A stretch of DNA of 64,000 bases, taken from NCBI GenBank assembly GCA_001769855.1, contig MEPP01000007.1:104419-168418 (forward strand), written 5' to 3'. The notes beneath the pieces are model-generated. The model was given only the letters and a program-made list of their open reading frames with translations, was not told the origin of the DNA and did no database searches. Shown here one piece after another: positions 1 through 8,263 of the stretch. Each line of letters starts with the position of its first letter. The stretch's first letter is position 1. This DNA comes from Bdellovibrionales bacterium GWA2_49_15 (GTDB lineage Bacteria > Bdellovibrionota > Bacteriovoracia > Bacteriovoracales > Bacteriovoracaceae). The position numbers and the translations under genes are program-made.

Positions 1-536
1 TGGTCGATACTGGGGTCATGTGAGGTGCCGACGATATAGATCTTTTTATTTTTTATCATTTGCACTTTGGCATAGTGGCCGGTGGCCACCATCTGGGCCT
101 TGAGCTTGTCCGCTTTTTGTTCCAGAATATTGATCAAAAGTTGGTGACAATGCATGCAGGGATAGAGCTTCTCACCACAGATCCCCGCCGATAAAACGCG
201 ATCGAGCACCAGACTTTTAAATTCACTCAAGGCATTGACGGCGTAAAAAGGAATTTCGAGATGCTCGGCCTGGGCACGGGCCTTTTCTAGATTCACAACA
301 TGACAATCAGAGAAAAAGGCGGGAATGTAGCTCAGGTCATCAACCTGCCCCTCTTCAGTGGTGGCCGACTCCTGAATCGTGTAAGCGCGCGGCCTGGAAT
401 ATAAGGGATCGGATACATCCACCAGCTGAATGCAGACACCGATAACATTGAGGCCCTGTTTTTTTAGCAGATAAGCGGCGACAAAGGAATCAACCTTCCC
501 GCTCATGCCAACGACGACTGTATTTATGGCCGACAT
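1..536 (-). CDS. MnmA-like tRNA 2-thiouridylase family protein, 3' end beyond window
   Basis: The reading frame starts at the ATG whose first base is 536 and runs off the left edge after about 178 codons. It opens with a PP-loop-like segment (GMSGKVDSFVAAYLL), then shows the spacing of MnmA: a YPCMHC segment at the position of the conserved catalytic Cys region, ATGHYAKV, and a TSHDPSIDQ stretch matching the G-x-D-x-x-x-DQ region. MnmA thiolates U34 of tRNAs using ATP and a persulfide relay. Here the canonical SGGVDSS loop reads SGKVDSF, so two loop positions differ. It may be a working MnmA, or a paralogue with altered nucleotide binding; the missing C-terminus prevents a decision. Family assignment is confident, activity is not. 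Confidence 0.75.
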   Translation of the reverse strand, partial: MSAINTVVVGMSGKVDSFVAAYLLKKQGLNVIGVCIQLVDVSDPLYSRPRAYTIQESATTEEGQVDDLSYIPAFFSDCHVVNLEKARAQAEHLEIPFYAVNALSEFKSLVLDRVLSAGICGEKLYPCMHCHQLLINILEQKADKLKAQMVATGHYAKVQMIKNKKIYIVGTSHDPSID

Positions 537-669
537 AATGATTTCTCTGTTGTCTCCATTATACCTGAATATATAAAACTTGGCGGAGCAATATCTGCCG
601 TATTTTTTTACTCGGACATTTATTTTCAGGCCTGGCCGAGGTTATCCGAAGATAGGTGTATCAAGGTGA

Positions 670-1275
670 ATGATGCACAAGAAACTTTATCTCATGGACT
701 CCCAAGTGCACACGGGCACTCTTCAGTTACACGATTTTTTTCGAATCGTTGAGTGCCTGGTGGGACATCGGCCGAAACGTTTTGCATTTTGCGGCCAGCG
801 TCCCGAGCTTCACAAAAGTCTCACCCTTAGCGAGAATATCTTTTTAGAAGCCCCCCACGGCACCATCAAGGATAAATCCAGGCGAAACTATACCCAGCAA
901 AATTTTGGCGGAAATGTCTATCTGTATCAATTATTTGAGCGCCTGTCTTACCCCGAGGCCCTGGGCCACGAAGTCAGTCGCCCGGCACAGAAATTAGTCG
1001 CGCTTATTCGAACTCTGCTCAGACCCGATCCCTATCTCTTTTTAGTGGCCCCTCAGCAAGGAATGGACCGCACCTGCACCGAACTTCTGGCCAAAACCCT
1101 CCTGCTGGAGCAAACCCTTAATCAGCGCATGATTCTGGTGGCCGGCTGGCCTCTTTCTGAATGGCCCTTGGTCAGCAAAGTCCCGGTTCTCCAAATCGAC
1201 AAGACGGCAAGCGACAGCTCGATGGTGATCTCGATCGTTCACGCCTGCGAACCCGGAAAAAAATTGGCCAGCTAA
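670..1275 (+). CDS. Degenerate ABC-ATPase-like protein lacking Walker A
   Basis: 201 residues, not recognised as a named family. The order of segments resembles the part of an ABC nucleotide-binding domain after the P-loop: a Q-loop-like GQRPELHKSLTLSENI at about residues 42-57 (compare Q-x-P-x-L-x-x-x-L-T-x-x-ENI), a helix plus strand like the signature/Walker B region (LVALIRTLLRPDPYLFLVAP, about 108-127), and a final strand where the H-loop would lie. No P-loop, LSGGQ, Walker B acid pair or H-loop His is present. Starts at 670 or 673 (ATGATG) are both possible; an AAGG lies just upstream. It precedes the methyltransferase by 73 bp. If the fold reading is right, it is a non-catalytic relative of the ATPase at 6597. 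Confidence 0.6.
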   Translation: MMHKKLYLMDSQVHTGTLQLHDFFRIVECLVGHRPKRFAFCGQRPELHKSLTLSENIFLEAPHGTIKDKSRRNYTQQNFGGNVYLYQLFERLSYPEALGHEVSRPAQKLVALIRTLLRPDPYLFLVAPQQGMDRTCTELLAKTLLLEQTLNQRMILVAGWPLSEWPLVSKVPVLQIDKTASDSSMVISIVHACEPGKKLAS

Positions 1276-1348
1276 TTTCCGACAGTTTCAATTGACATTG
1301 TCATGAGCAAATCCGCATAATTTAGTTATCTAAATCAGGGAGATAAGA

Positions 1349-2512
1349 ATGCCCTCACACTCACTCAACTTCATTGATGTTTTTTCCGGTGCAGGTGGAC
1401 TTTCCTGTGGAATGGAGTTAGCGGGACTCAAATGTTTACTGGGCGTGGATATGAACAAGTCCGCCATCCAAACTTTTCTGGCCAATCACAAACACGCTGT
1501 GGCCTTTAGCGATGATATAAAAAAGCTGACCACCCTAAAACTCACTGAGCTTTTAGGCGGCCAAACCGTTCATGTGGTGGTGGGCGGCCCACCCTGCCAG
1601 GGATTTTCCACGGTAGGAAGGGGCGATCCCAAAGATCAAAGAAATTCCCTTTTTTTAGAGTTCATCCGCATCGTTAAAATCACCCGCCCGCTCTTCGTGG
1701 TGGTTGAGAACGTCACCGGCCTCTTGGCCAAAAAAAATGAAAAAACGTTACGGGCCATCTTCGCCCAATTCGAAAAGCTGGGCTTCCATCTCGATGTGCA
1801 GGTTTTGAGTGCCGAAAAATATGGTGTTCCCGAGCGTCGCCGCCGCACCATCATCCTGGGCACGAGACTGCCCACCTCAGTTCAATTTCCCGTGTATTCC
1901 CATGACTGCACGAAAAACGGAGTCTACATTCCCCCGGTCGCGGTTGGGGAGGCCCTGGCCAATATGGAAACCAAGAATGGCCAGCGCTTCAATCACGACC
2001 TCGAGAGCGCTGAGGTCAAATCACCTGTGGATCGCAAACGTCTTGCCAAAATTCCAGAGGGCAAGGGCATCCGTTATCCCGAAGATGAGAAAAAATATCT
2101 ACCGCCCTCTCTGCACCTGAAGGTTGATTGGAAAACCCTGCCGGAGGGACGTTTCCGACAGACCAAGTATCAAAGACTGGATGGGAAAAAACCATCGCCC
2201 ACCATCATGACTCATCGATACGGATATTTTCATCCCCAAGAAAATCGCTACCTCACCGCCCGCGAGGCGGCACGCTTACAAAGCTTTCCCAATGATTTTA
2301 TCTTTCACGGCTCAATCAGCGAGCAATGGCGACAGATTGGGAATGCCGTTCCGCCGCTGTTGGGCAAGTCCATCGGGGGAGCGCTCCTTCAGATGATGAA
2401 TAAGTTCGAGGAAATTCCAACGGCCGAAACTCAGCGTAAAACCCGCTCAGGTAAGCGGGTCCAAACGACTATTCAAAGCGTACGGGAAGGTGCCTTCGTT
2501 TATAAGGCCTAA
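1349..2512 (+). CDS. C5 cytosine-specific DNA methyltransferase (Dcm family)
   Basis: 387 residues with the standard motif order: motif I DVFSGAGGLSCGMELAG near residue 10, motif IV GGPPCQGFS with the catalytic Cys near residue 83, motif VI ENVTG near 119, motif VIII YGVPERRRRTIILG near 158, then the target-recognition region and C-terminal motifs IX-X (TAREAARLQSFPNDF, QIGNAVPP). It transfers methyl from SAM to C5 of cytosine in a short DNA target. A clear Shine-Dalgarno (CAGGGAG) precedes the ATG. No restriction endonuclease is adjacent, so it looks solitary. Its stop codon overlaps tail-to-tail with that of the convergent subtilase. Confidence 0.93.
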   Translation: MPSHSLNFIDVFSGAGGLSCGMELAGLKCLLGVDMNKSAIQTFLANHKHAVAFSDDIKKLTTLKLTELLGGQTVHVVVGGPPCQGFSTVGRGDPKDQRNSLFLEFIRIVKITRPLFVVVENVTGLLAKKNEKTLRAIFAQFEKLGFHLDVQVLSAEKYGVPERRRRTIILGTRLPTSVQFPVYSHDCTKNGVYIPPVAVGEALANMETKNGQRFNHDLESAEVKSPVDRKRLAKIPEGKGIRYPEDEKKYLPPSLHLKVDWKTLPEGRFRQTKYQRLDGKKPSPTIMTHRYGYFHPQENRYLTAREAARLQSFPNDFIFHGSISEQWRQIGNAVPPLLGKSIGGALLQMMNKFEEIPTAETQRKTRSGKRVQTTIQSVREGAFVYKA

Positions 2513-5500
2513 AGGCCGCCGTAGACGTAGTTTTTCGTCACCAAATCTGATTGCTGATCCGCAACCCCAGGTGCTTTCGACCAGCTATTGTAAGGGTAGT
2601 AGATTACGCCCTTTTCAGCTTTGGCCCCCAATTTTAAATCAATCACCTGTGTGGTTTGGGCAGGCACTTTAATCACCTCGGGAATCAGGAGAAATCCCTG
2701 ACCGCCCTCAAGCAGTGTGACGGACTTCCATTCTGCTCCTCCCAAAACATCATCCCCTTCACGGGAGGATTGATCTTCATTGAGGACTTGCAATTTAAAG
2801 TTCAGCTCGCCAACCGGTGAGACGGAAATCTTATCCAACGACACCTCAACAATGGAAAGAGTGCTTTGATTGAAGGCCTTCATAGGGCGTTTTTCCAGGA
2901 TGGCGGCGGCGTAATTTTCCTTAGCGGAGTCCTCACCGCGCCCATGGGCCTCCTCATAGGCCTTGCGTAACTCTTTTACCTTCGTCACATCCAAAAGAAC
3001 TGACTGATAATCACCGCCGTCCAGGCCGCTTAAGTTATCGCCCAGAATTCCGGCCAGCTCCTGATCGGGAGTGCCATCACCATTGCCATCGATTAAAACC
3101 GATAGCTCACAGCCCTGCCAGCGCGTGACGGGTGTGTAGAGCTTGACGGCAAATTGAAGTAGGCGCTCATTGTTTTTTTCGATGATTCGATATCCGGCAC
3201 TCTGAAGATCGCATAAGCGGGAGCGCGAGGTATTGATACCTGTCTCATAAGGCAGCTCTGAATCCCTGCCAAGATAGTTAAAGAAATAGGCCTCACCGGC
3301 CACCGGGCCGGCGTTTTGAATTTTCAGTTGCGCCAGGGCATCGGCCTCATCGGCCTCGCCGGCCGCGAACACATCCAATCCCTTCTGTTTTAAGGCATCA
3401 CCGCGTGTCACCAGGGCCATGACCGGCAGGCGCGCCAGCACGGCATCACTGTCGGCGTCTTTGGCCAAAATGATTCCATTTAACTCGGCACTCTGCTCCT
3501 GTGGGGCCAGCAGGGTGCTGTAAATTTTTAGCTTCACCGACTCGCCGGCGGCCACGGTACTCGGCCCTTGGACTTCCAGCCCCAACTCGGCGCTTTGACT
3601 GCTTTCAAATTTTACATTGAGCGCGCGAGAGGAAAGATTTTTAAAAGTGACTTCCCATGCAAGTTTTTTGCGTTTAAGCACCTGCACTTCTCCTAAGGAA
3701 AATCCCGAGGGAAGAAAGTAGGCCGAGGCCTTAAGAGACAGATAGGCATCCACCCGGCCGGCACCTTGCTCCGACCATAGGGCCGTTTTTCCGGCGACAT
3801 CCTTCAACGTTTTGGCCTGACCCATGGCCAGGGCCTTGAGTTCCTCAATTTTTAAAAATGGGAAGGCCTGCTTCAAGAGGGCGAAAACCCCAGTCATATG
3901 GGGGGCGGCCATGCTGGTCCCGCTCATGGTGGTACTTTCATCACCTTCTCCCATAGCGGCGGAGATAATGTTGGCCCCGGGCAAGGCCACCTCAGGTTTA
4001 AAAGCGCCGTCAATCGAACGAGGGCCCTGTGAGCTAAAATCGGTCAGCGTATCAATCAGCTCCGGTTTCTTAATTCGCTCCCCGGAGGTCAAATCGGCGA
4101 CCACCGCACCTTGGCTCAACTGCTCTTTTATTTTTTTACCGAGTTCAAACTCGATCATCACGCCGGGAATAGTGATGGGAGCATCTCCGCCCATCTTGAA
4201 GGGCTCCCCTGGCCGGTTATTCACCATGATGCCGGCAATGGCCCCATACTCGATGGCCTTTTTGAATTTTTCCACAAAGGAAATTTCACCACGATCGATC
4301 AAGGCGATCTTGCCTTTGACTCGGGCCTTGAGCTCATCACTGAGGTCCTGAGTTAAAGTTCCCACGGCAACCAGCTCCTCCTTCAGATTTTGAACCTGAC
4401 TGAGAGGTAAGGTGGTGGCCCCTTCAATAGCTTCGGCCAAGACTTCCAATGTTCCACCGCTAAATTTAACTGCATCAAATTGCCAATTGTGAGGCATATG
4501 ATCGATGGAAGCGGCCACCGAAAGGGCGGCATCCGAGGTCGAAGGCGAGCCCACGATATAGCTGCTGTGACCGGCGTTGCCGGCCGATGCCGACACGGCA
4601 ATTCCACCCAGCGCCAGATTTTTAATCGCCTCACTATAGAGAATATGCGCCTTGCCATAGCTGCTGCCTAAGGACAGGTTGAGAACATCCAAACGATCAT
4701 CGGCATTCAGGTCTCCGTTGGGGTCCACTGCATATTCCAGGGCCGCGATCACCACCGAATCACTGGTAGAACCATCCGCGCCGAAAACTTTGATGGCATA
4801 AAGTTTGGCGTCCGGGGCCACACCTGAATAATGTTTCACCCCATCGCCCAGACCGGCGACTGTTCCCGCCACATGGGTTCCGTGGCCACCTTCATCGAGT
4901 GGGTTCTGATCGGGAATCGGAATGTGTTTGTCAAAAATGGGCGAGGCGGCGTCGTAAGCCGTTCCCACCAGATCAATCCCGCCCACCACTCTTTCATTGG
5001 GGAAACCCACCGCTAGGCCGCTCGGATCAATACTCTTGTAGGCCTCTTTCGTTCCGGCCCCCTTGAACATGGCGTGAGTGTAGTCGATTCCGGTATCAAG
5101 AATACCAACCTTAACTCCCTTGCCGGTAATCCCCAGCTCCTCTTGGGCGCGTGCCGCTCCGATAAAGGACACGGAATTTGCGGTGACAATATCTCCATCA
5201 CCTTTAGGAACACCGCCATGGGAGGCCAAGATGGGGCGACCGAAGTTGCCTTCTCTTTCAATATACGAGACTCCTTCCATGCCTTTGATTTTTTCTTCGA
5301 GAGCGACGGGCGCGATGATCGCCAGGGCATTCAAGGCCCAACGATAGTGATAGAAAATTTTAATATCGGGCGAAAGGGCCTTGAGCTCTTCTTCTTTTTT
5401 CGTTTGCTCAACTAAAAGGGCCTCTCGGTCTTCGGGAGAAACCGTCAGTCGTCCCTCTTCCAGATGGGCCTTCTCCAAAAGGGCCGGTTGACTGAGGCGC

Positions 5501-5658
5501 ACGATCGCCATAATGCGATCACGATTTTGAGGTCGGTTGCTCCAGATATCGCTGGCCTTCAGCAGCAGCGATTGGGCACTTTGCTGACTGCAACCAGCGG
5601 TCAATAACAGGGAAGTAGCAAAAATCGTTAGGACGCCAAAAGAAGATAACCTAGACAT
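2509..5658 (-). CDS. Large S8 subtilisin-like lipoprotein protease with PA insert
   Basis: About 1049 residues from the ATG at 5658, chosen because GGAGGT lies 5 bases upstream; an in-frame start 15 bases further up lacks this. The N-terminus is a lipoprotein signal with lipobox LTAGC, so the enzyme should be membrane-anchored. The catalytic triad motifs are intact: VGILDTGIDYTHAMF (Asp, about residue 190), GGHGTHVAGTVAG (His, about 260) and SGTSMAAPHMTG (Ser, about 590). A protease-associated (PA) domain with GKIALIDRGEISFVEKF is inserted between His and Ser, as in C5a-peptidase/lactocepin-type subtilases. The 400 residues after the catalytic domain are beta-rich and unrecognised. It ends convergent with the methyltransferase. 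Confidence 0.92.
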   Translation of the reverse strand: MSRLSSFGVLTIFATSLLLTAGCSQQSAQSLLLKASDIWSNRPQNRDRIMAIVRLSQPALLEKAHLEEGRLTVSPEDREALLVEQTKKEEELKALSPDIKIFYHYRWALNALAIIAPVALEEKIKGMEGVSYIEREGNFGRPILASHGGVPKGDGDIVTANSVSFIGAARAQEELGITGKGVKVGILDTGIDYTHAMFKGAGTKEAYKSIDPSGLAVGFPNERVVGGIDLVGTAYDAASPIFDKHIPIPDQNPLDEGGHGTHVAGTVAGLGDGVKHYSGVAPDAKLYAIKVFGADGSTSDSVVIAALEYAVDPNGDLNADDRLDVLNLSLGSSYGKAHILYSEAIKNLALGGIAVSASAGNAGHSSYIVGSPSTSDAALSVAASIDHMPHNWQFDAVKFSGGTLEVLAEAIEGATTLPLSQVQNLKEELVAVGTLTQDLSDELKARVKGKIALIDRGEISFVEKFKKAIEYGAIAGIMVNNRPGEPFKMGGDAPITIPGVMIEFELGKKIKEQLSQGAVVADLTSGERIKKPELIDTLTDFSSQGPRSIDGAFKPEVALPGANIISAAMGEGDESTTMSGTSMAAPHMTGVFALLKQAFPFLKIEELKALAMGQAKTLKDVAGKTALWSEQGAGRVDAYLSLKASAYFLPSGFSLGEVQVLKRKKLAWEVTFKNLSSRALNVKFESSQSAELGLEVQGPSTVAAGESVKLKIYSTLLAPQEQSAELNGIILAKDADSDAVLARLPVMALVTRGDALKQKGLDVFAAGEADEADALAQLKIQNAGPVAGEAYFFNYLGRDSELPYETGINTSRSRLCDLQSAGYRIIEKNNERLLQFAVKLYTPVTRWQGCELSVLIDGNGDGTPDQELAGILGDNLSGLDGGDYQSVLLDVTKVKELRKAYEEAHGRGEDSAKENYAAAILEKRPMKAFNQSTLSIVEVSLDKISVSPVGELNFKLQVLNEDQSSREGDDVLGGAEWKSVTLLEGGQGFLLIPEVIKVPAQTTQVIDLKLGAKAEKGVIYYPYNSWSKAPGVADQQSDLVTKNYVYGGL

Positions 5659-5708
5659 GAAAGACCTCCGCAAAATAGCTTGGGCCTTTATGGGGTTTTT
5701 CCGAATTT

Positions 5709-5801
5709 TTGTAAACTATAAACTTTACAACCCCTTAAAATAACGATGAAAACACCTGGCCGACAGTTTTTGTAAGATTTCTGATCAATTTGTAAAAACT
5801 G
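5709..5801. promoter_or_regulatory. Pair of inverted repeats in divergent promoter region
   Basis: Between the subtilase (leftward) and the MCE-transporter operon (rightward) lie two inverted repeats. The first has perfect 7-bp arms TTGTAAA (5709-5715) and TTTACAA (5724-5730) with an 8-bp spacer. The second has perfect 8-bp arms CAGTTTTT (5764-5771) and AAAAACTG (5794-5801), with a TGTAA inside each flank. No T-tract follows, so they look like operators rather than terminators. The regulator is unknown. Confidence 0.4.
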
Positions 5802-5871
5802 CCTGGGGCCTAAATGGGCCCGAACTACCGTATCCTGTTCTCACCACATTAAATTATGTCCCGGAGAGTCA

Positions 5872-6600
5872 GTGATCCCCCTCCTCGAATATATTCCTCA
5901 CGATCGAGGCCAACGACACGAATTCCTCCGCGTTTTTCTGAGACAAACCTATTACACCTTCAATCAGGCCATTCCCCTGATGATGATTTTGGGGCTCTTT
6001 GCCGGACTTTCTGTGGCACTCCAGGCAAGACTGGGACTCTCCTTCATCGGCGGCAATGATAGCTTGGGCCAAATTGTCGTCGTGGTTTTAATTCGAGAGC
6101 TGGCACCACTCATGTCCTCCTTGGTTTTAATAGCTCGTTCGGCGACAGCGGTGGCGAGCGAGTTGGCCACCATGAAGGTCCAGCAGGAGATCGATGCCCT
6201 GCTGGCCATGAGAATCAACATAAAACAATATCTGCTTGGCCCGCGCCTCCTGGCCGCCACCATCTCCATCTTTTGCATGGCCATCGTCTTTGTGTTGGCC
6301 GGCATTGTGGGGGCCTGGTTTGGCTGTAACTTTTGGAATTACTATCCCCTCTTTCAGTTTTTAAACTCCATCTCACTCTCCCTGGCGCCTGCGGATATTT
6401 TCTTTTTTATCGCCAAGACTTCACTTATCGGCCAGGGCATTTTCATGGTGGCGATAAAAAGCGGCATGTCTCTGAAAAAAGCACCTTTTGAGGTTCCCAT
6501 TGTGACCAACAAGGCGGTGGTGGATGCGCTCTTTGTCGCCATTGCCATGCAAATCTTTTTTAGTGGAATTTTTTACTTATGGGTTGGACTGAAGATGTGA
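5872..6600 (+). CDS. MlaE/YrbE-family ABC transporter permease
   Basis: 242 residues, polytopic, with the signature segment ELATMKVQQEIDAL (about residues 97-110) that marks MlaE permeases partnering MCE proteins in phospholipid or lipid trafficking across the periplasm. The start is a GTG at 5872 with GGAGA just upstream; no ATG lies near it in this frame. It is the first gene of a three-gene overlapping set with an ATPase-like protein and an MCE protein; there is no MlaB or MlaC homologue beside it. The location is the inner membrane. The direction and substrate of transport cannot be read from the sequence. Confidence 0.88.
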   Translation: MIPLLEYIPHDRGQRHEFLRVFLRQTYYTFNQAIPLMMILGLFAGLSVALQARLGLSFIGGNDSLGQIVVVVLIRELAPLMSSLVLIARSATAVASELATMKVQQEIDALLAMRINIKQYLLGPRLLAATISIFCMAIVFVLAGIVGAWFGCNFWNYYPLFQFLNSISLSLAPADIFFFIAKTSLIGQGIFMVAIKSGMSLKKAPFEVPIVTNKAVVDALFVAIAMQIFFSGIFYLWVGLKM

Positions 6601-7358
6601 GCGCCGAACAGACCGGCAGCTATTTGACGATCAAAGGCCCCTCCGGGACGATTGATCTCGGCACGCTAGTGCCCGAATGCAATTATAATTTGGAAGTCAA
6701 TGCGGGACAGATCATCGGCTTTTTGGAGGGAAAAAATCCCACCCTCCTTTTTCGTTTTATCCTTGGACTCGGCCCCCTGGCCTCCGGCAGTATCGAATTT
6801 CCGGCCTTCAAACACCTGAGGGCACAGGATGATTTTTATTTGAATCTGGGACTGGCCCAAAGGGATAAAGGCCTCCTGTCCAATTTAAGTTTGCAGGAGA
6901 ATATCGAGCTCCCGGCGCGATATCATAATTTTCGCTTGGGAGAAATGGGCCCCGACGAGCTTGCCCGCAAGGCCCTTCGCGACATCATGATTCCCGAAGA
7001 TTTATGGCATGCCCGTCCCGACCATGTTAATTGGGAAATCCGAAAACGCGTTCTGCTGGCCCGGGCGGTGGTTTGCTGCCCGAAAATTGTCCTGCTGGAA
7101 GATCCAACCGATATGTTTCCTTGGGAAAAATTATCAGTTCTCTTTGGCTGGATAAAAATGCAAAAAAAGGAACAGCGGGCCACACTTCTTTGCACCCAAA
7201 ATATCCCTTTCGCGCTCGCGGTATGCGATGCCGTTTGGAATGCCGACATCCAGTCACTACAAACCGTCGATCAGTATCTTCTCTCCCAAGGCCCCGAGTG
7301 GAACACATTTATCGCGCAGATGCGTAAGCAGTTGGAGGTATCATGCGTCTCAACCTGA
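6597..7358 (+). CDS. MlaF-like ABC ATPase subunit with degenerate catalytic motifs
   Basis: The GTG at 6597 is preferred because it overlaps the permease stop as GTGA; an in-frame ATG at 6579 is the alternative. The domain layout is that of an ABC nucleotide-binding domain. However, the Walker A region reads GFLEGKNPTLLF (no GxxGxGKS/T), the signature position reads VNWEIRKRVLLARA (no LSGGQ), Walker B reads KIVLLEDPT (acid pair order changed), and the H-loop position reads LLCTQN (no His). A Q-loop (LAQRDKGLLSNLSLQENI) remains. By position it should be the partner of the MlaE-type permease and MCE protein. Hydrolysis is unlikely, so energy may come from another subunit or the protein may be structural. 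Confidence 0.8.
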   Translation: MSAEQTGSYLTIKGPSGTIDLGTLVPECNYNLEVNAGQIIGFLEGKNPTLLFRFILGLGPLASGSIEFPAFKHLRAQDDFYLNLGLAQRDKGLLSNLSLQENIELPARYHNFRLGEMGPDELARKALRDIMIPEDLWHARPDHVNWEIRKRVLLARAVVCCPKIVLLEDPTDMFPWEKLSVLFGWIKMQKKEQRATLLCTQNIPFALAVCDAVWNADIQSLQTVDQYLLSQGPEWNTFIAQMRKQLEVSCVST

Positions 7359-8263
7359 TTGAAAAAAAGGCCCTTATCGGCATTCTTGCCTCGATTGCCG
7401 GGATGCTTATCGCCGTCCTCATCATCGGCAAGCGCAACCTGTGGTTTGAGGCCAAGAATAGCTACTTTGCCTACTATCGCGATGTGGAAGGGCTCACCGA
7501 AGGAAGCCTGGTCACCTTAAGCGGTCTACGAGTGGGCGAGGTGGAATCCCTGGAGGTCAATACCGATAACCAGATCAAGGTGACCTTTAGTGTGAAAAAT
7601 TCCTTAGAGGGCAAAATCCGCCAGGACAGCATGGCCCGCCAGCATCGCGCCTTTGTTATCGGTGAAAAGCGTATCGATATCGTACCGGGCAGCGGAAACA
7701 TGCCCCAGGTCGCCAATGGTGGAGAGATCAAGGGTCTTGACTCCATGGACCTGCCCGACTTGGTTTCGGGAAAAAATATTGGAAATATCACGGGTAAGCT
7801 TGAGGGGGTCCTGACTGGTGTGAAAAAGTGGTCCGATGCGCTCCTTATTCTTTCAGACAAAATTGGGCCCAACGATCTGGCCAATTTATATAAGGAAATT
7901 GGCCCACTCTTGACCAACATTAATACCCTTATGGGCGATCTCAAAGATTTTACCGACATCACTAAAACTGCTCGGCGTGAGATGATCGGAAACGGACTCC
8001 TCACTGACACGCTGAAGAGTACCAATCTCACCATGAAGAACGCCAATAAGATTTTGATTCCGCTCACCAAACGCGAACAACTCTTGGAGATGACCTTAAA
8101 TAACGTCAACGCCATGATGTCCGAGTTGGCCAAAGAGCCCACCTTCGCAAGAGATGTACTGGGGCTCTTGAAAGAGGTTTCAGTCACCTTGAAGGCCATC
8201 CAAAAAACCTGGATGCTCAAAGGACATGTGGAAGATGTCCATAAGGAGCAGAAGAAACCTTAG
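7343..8263 (+). CDS. MCE (MlaD-family) lipid-transport protein
   Basis: 306 residues with one N-terminal membrane anchor (about residues 11-29) followed by an MCE/MlaD domain (FAYYRDVEGLTEGSLVTLSG, RVGEVESLEV, to about residue 115). The C-terminal helical region probably continues the periplasmic tunnel seen in MCE assemblies. A GGAGG sits 4-5 bases before the ATG, and the gene overlaps the ATPase gene by 16 bp, so the three genes form one translationally coupled operon. It presumably binds lipid between the inner-membrane permease and the outer membrane. Its stop overlaps the convergent exported-protein gene. Confidence 0.88.
   Translation: MRLNLIEKKALIGILASIAGMLIAVLIIGKRNLWFEAKNSYFAYYRDVEGLTEGSLVTLSGLRVGEVESLEVNTDNQIKVTFSVKNSLEGKIRQDSMARQHRAFVIGEKRIDIVPGSGNMPQVANGGEIKGLDSMDLPDLVSGKNIGNITGKLEGVLTGVKKWSDALLILSDKIGPNDLANLYKEIGPLLTNINTLMGDLKDFTDITKTARREMIGNGLLTDTLKSTNLTMKNANKILIPLTKREQLLEMTLNNVNAMMSELAKEPTFARDVLGLLKEVSVTLKAIQKTWMLKGHVEDVHKEQKKP

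Noticed and set aside
1349..2512. Restriction-modification system
   Set aside because: Only the methyltransferase is recognisable; neither neighbour looks like a restriction endonuclease or Vsr nuclease.
7474..8220. 248-codon frame antisense to the MCE gene
   Set aside because: The sense frame is a clear MCE protein with a good ribosome site; the antisense product is Ser/Arg-rich and resembles nothing.
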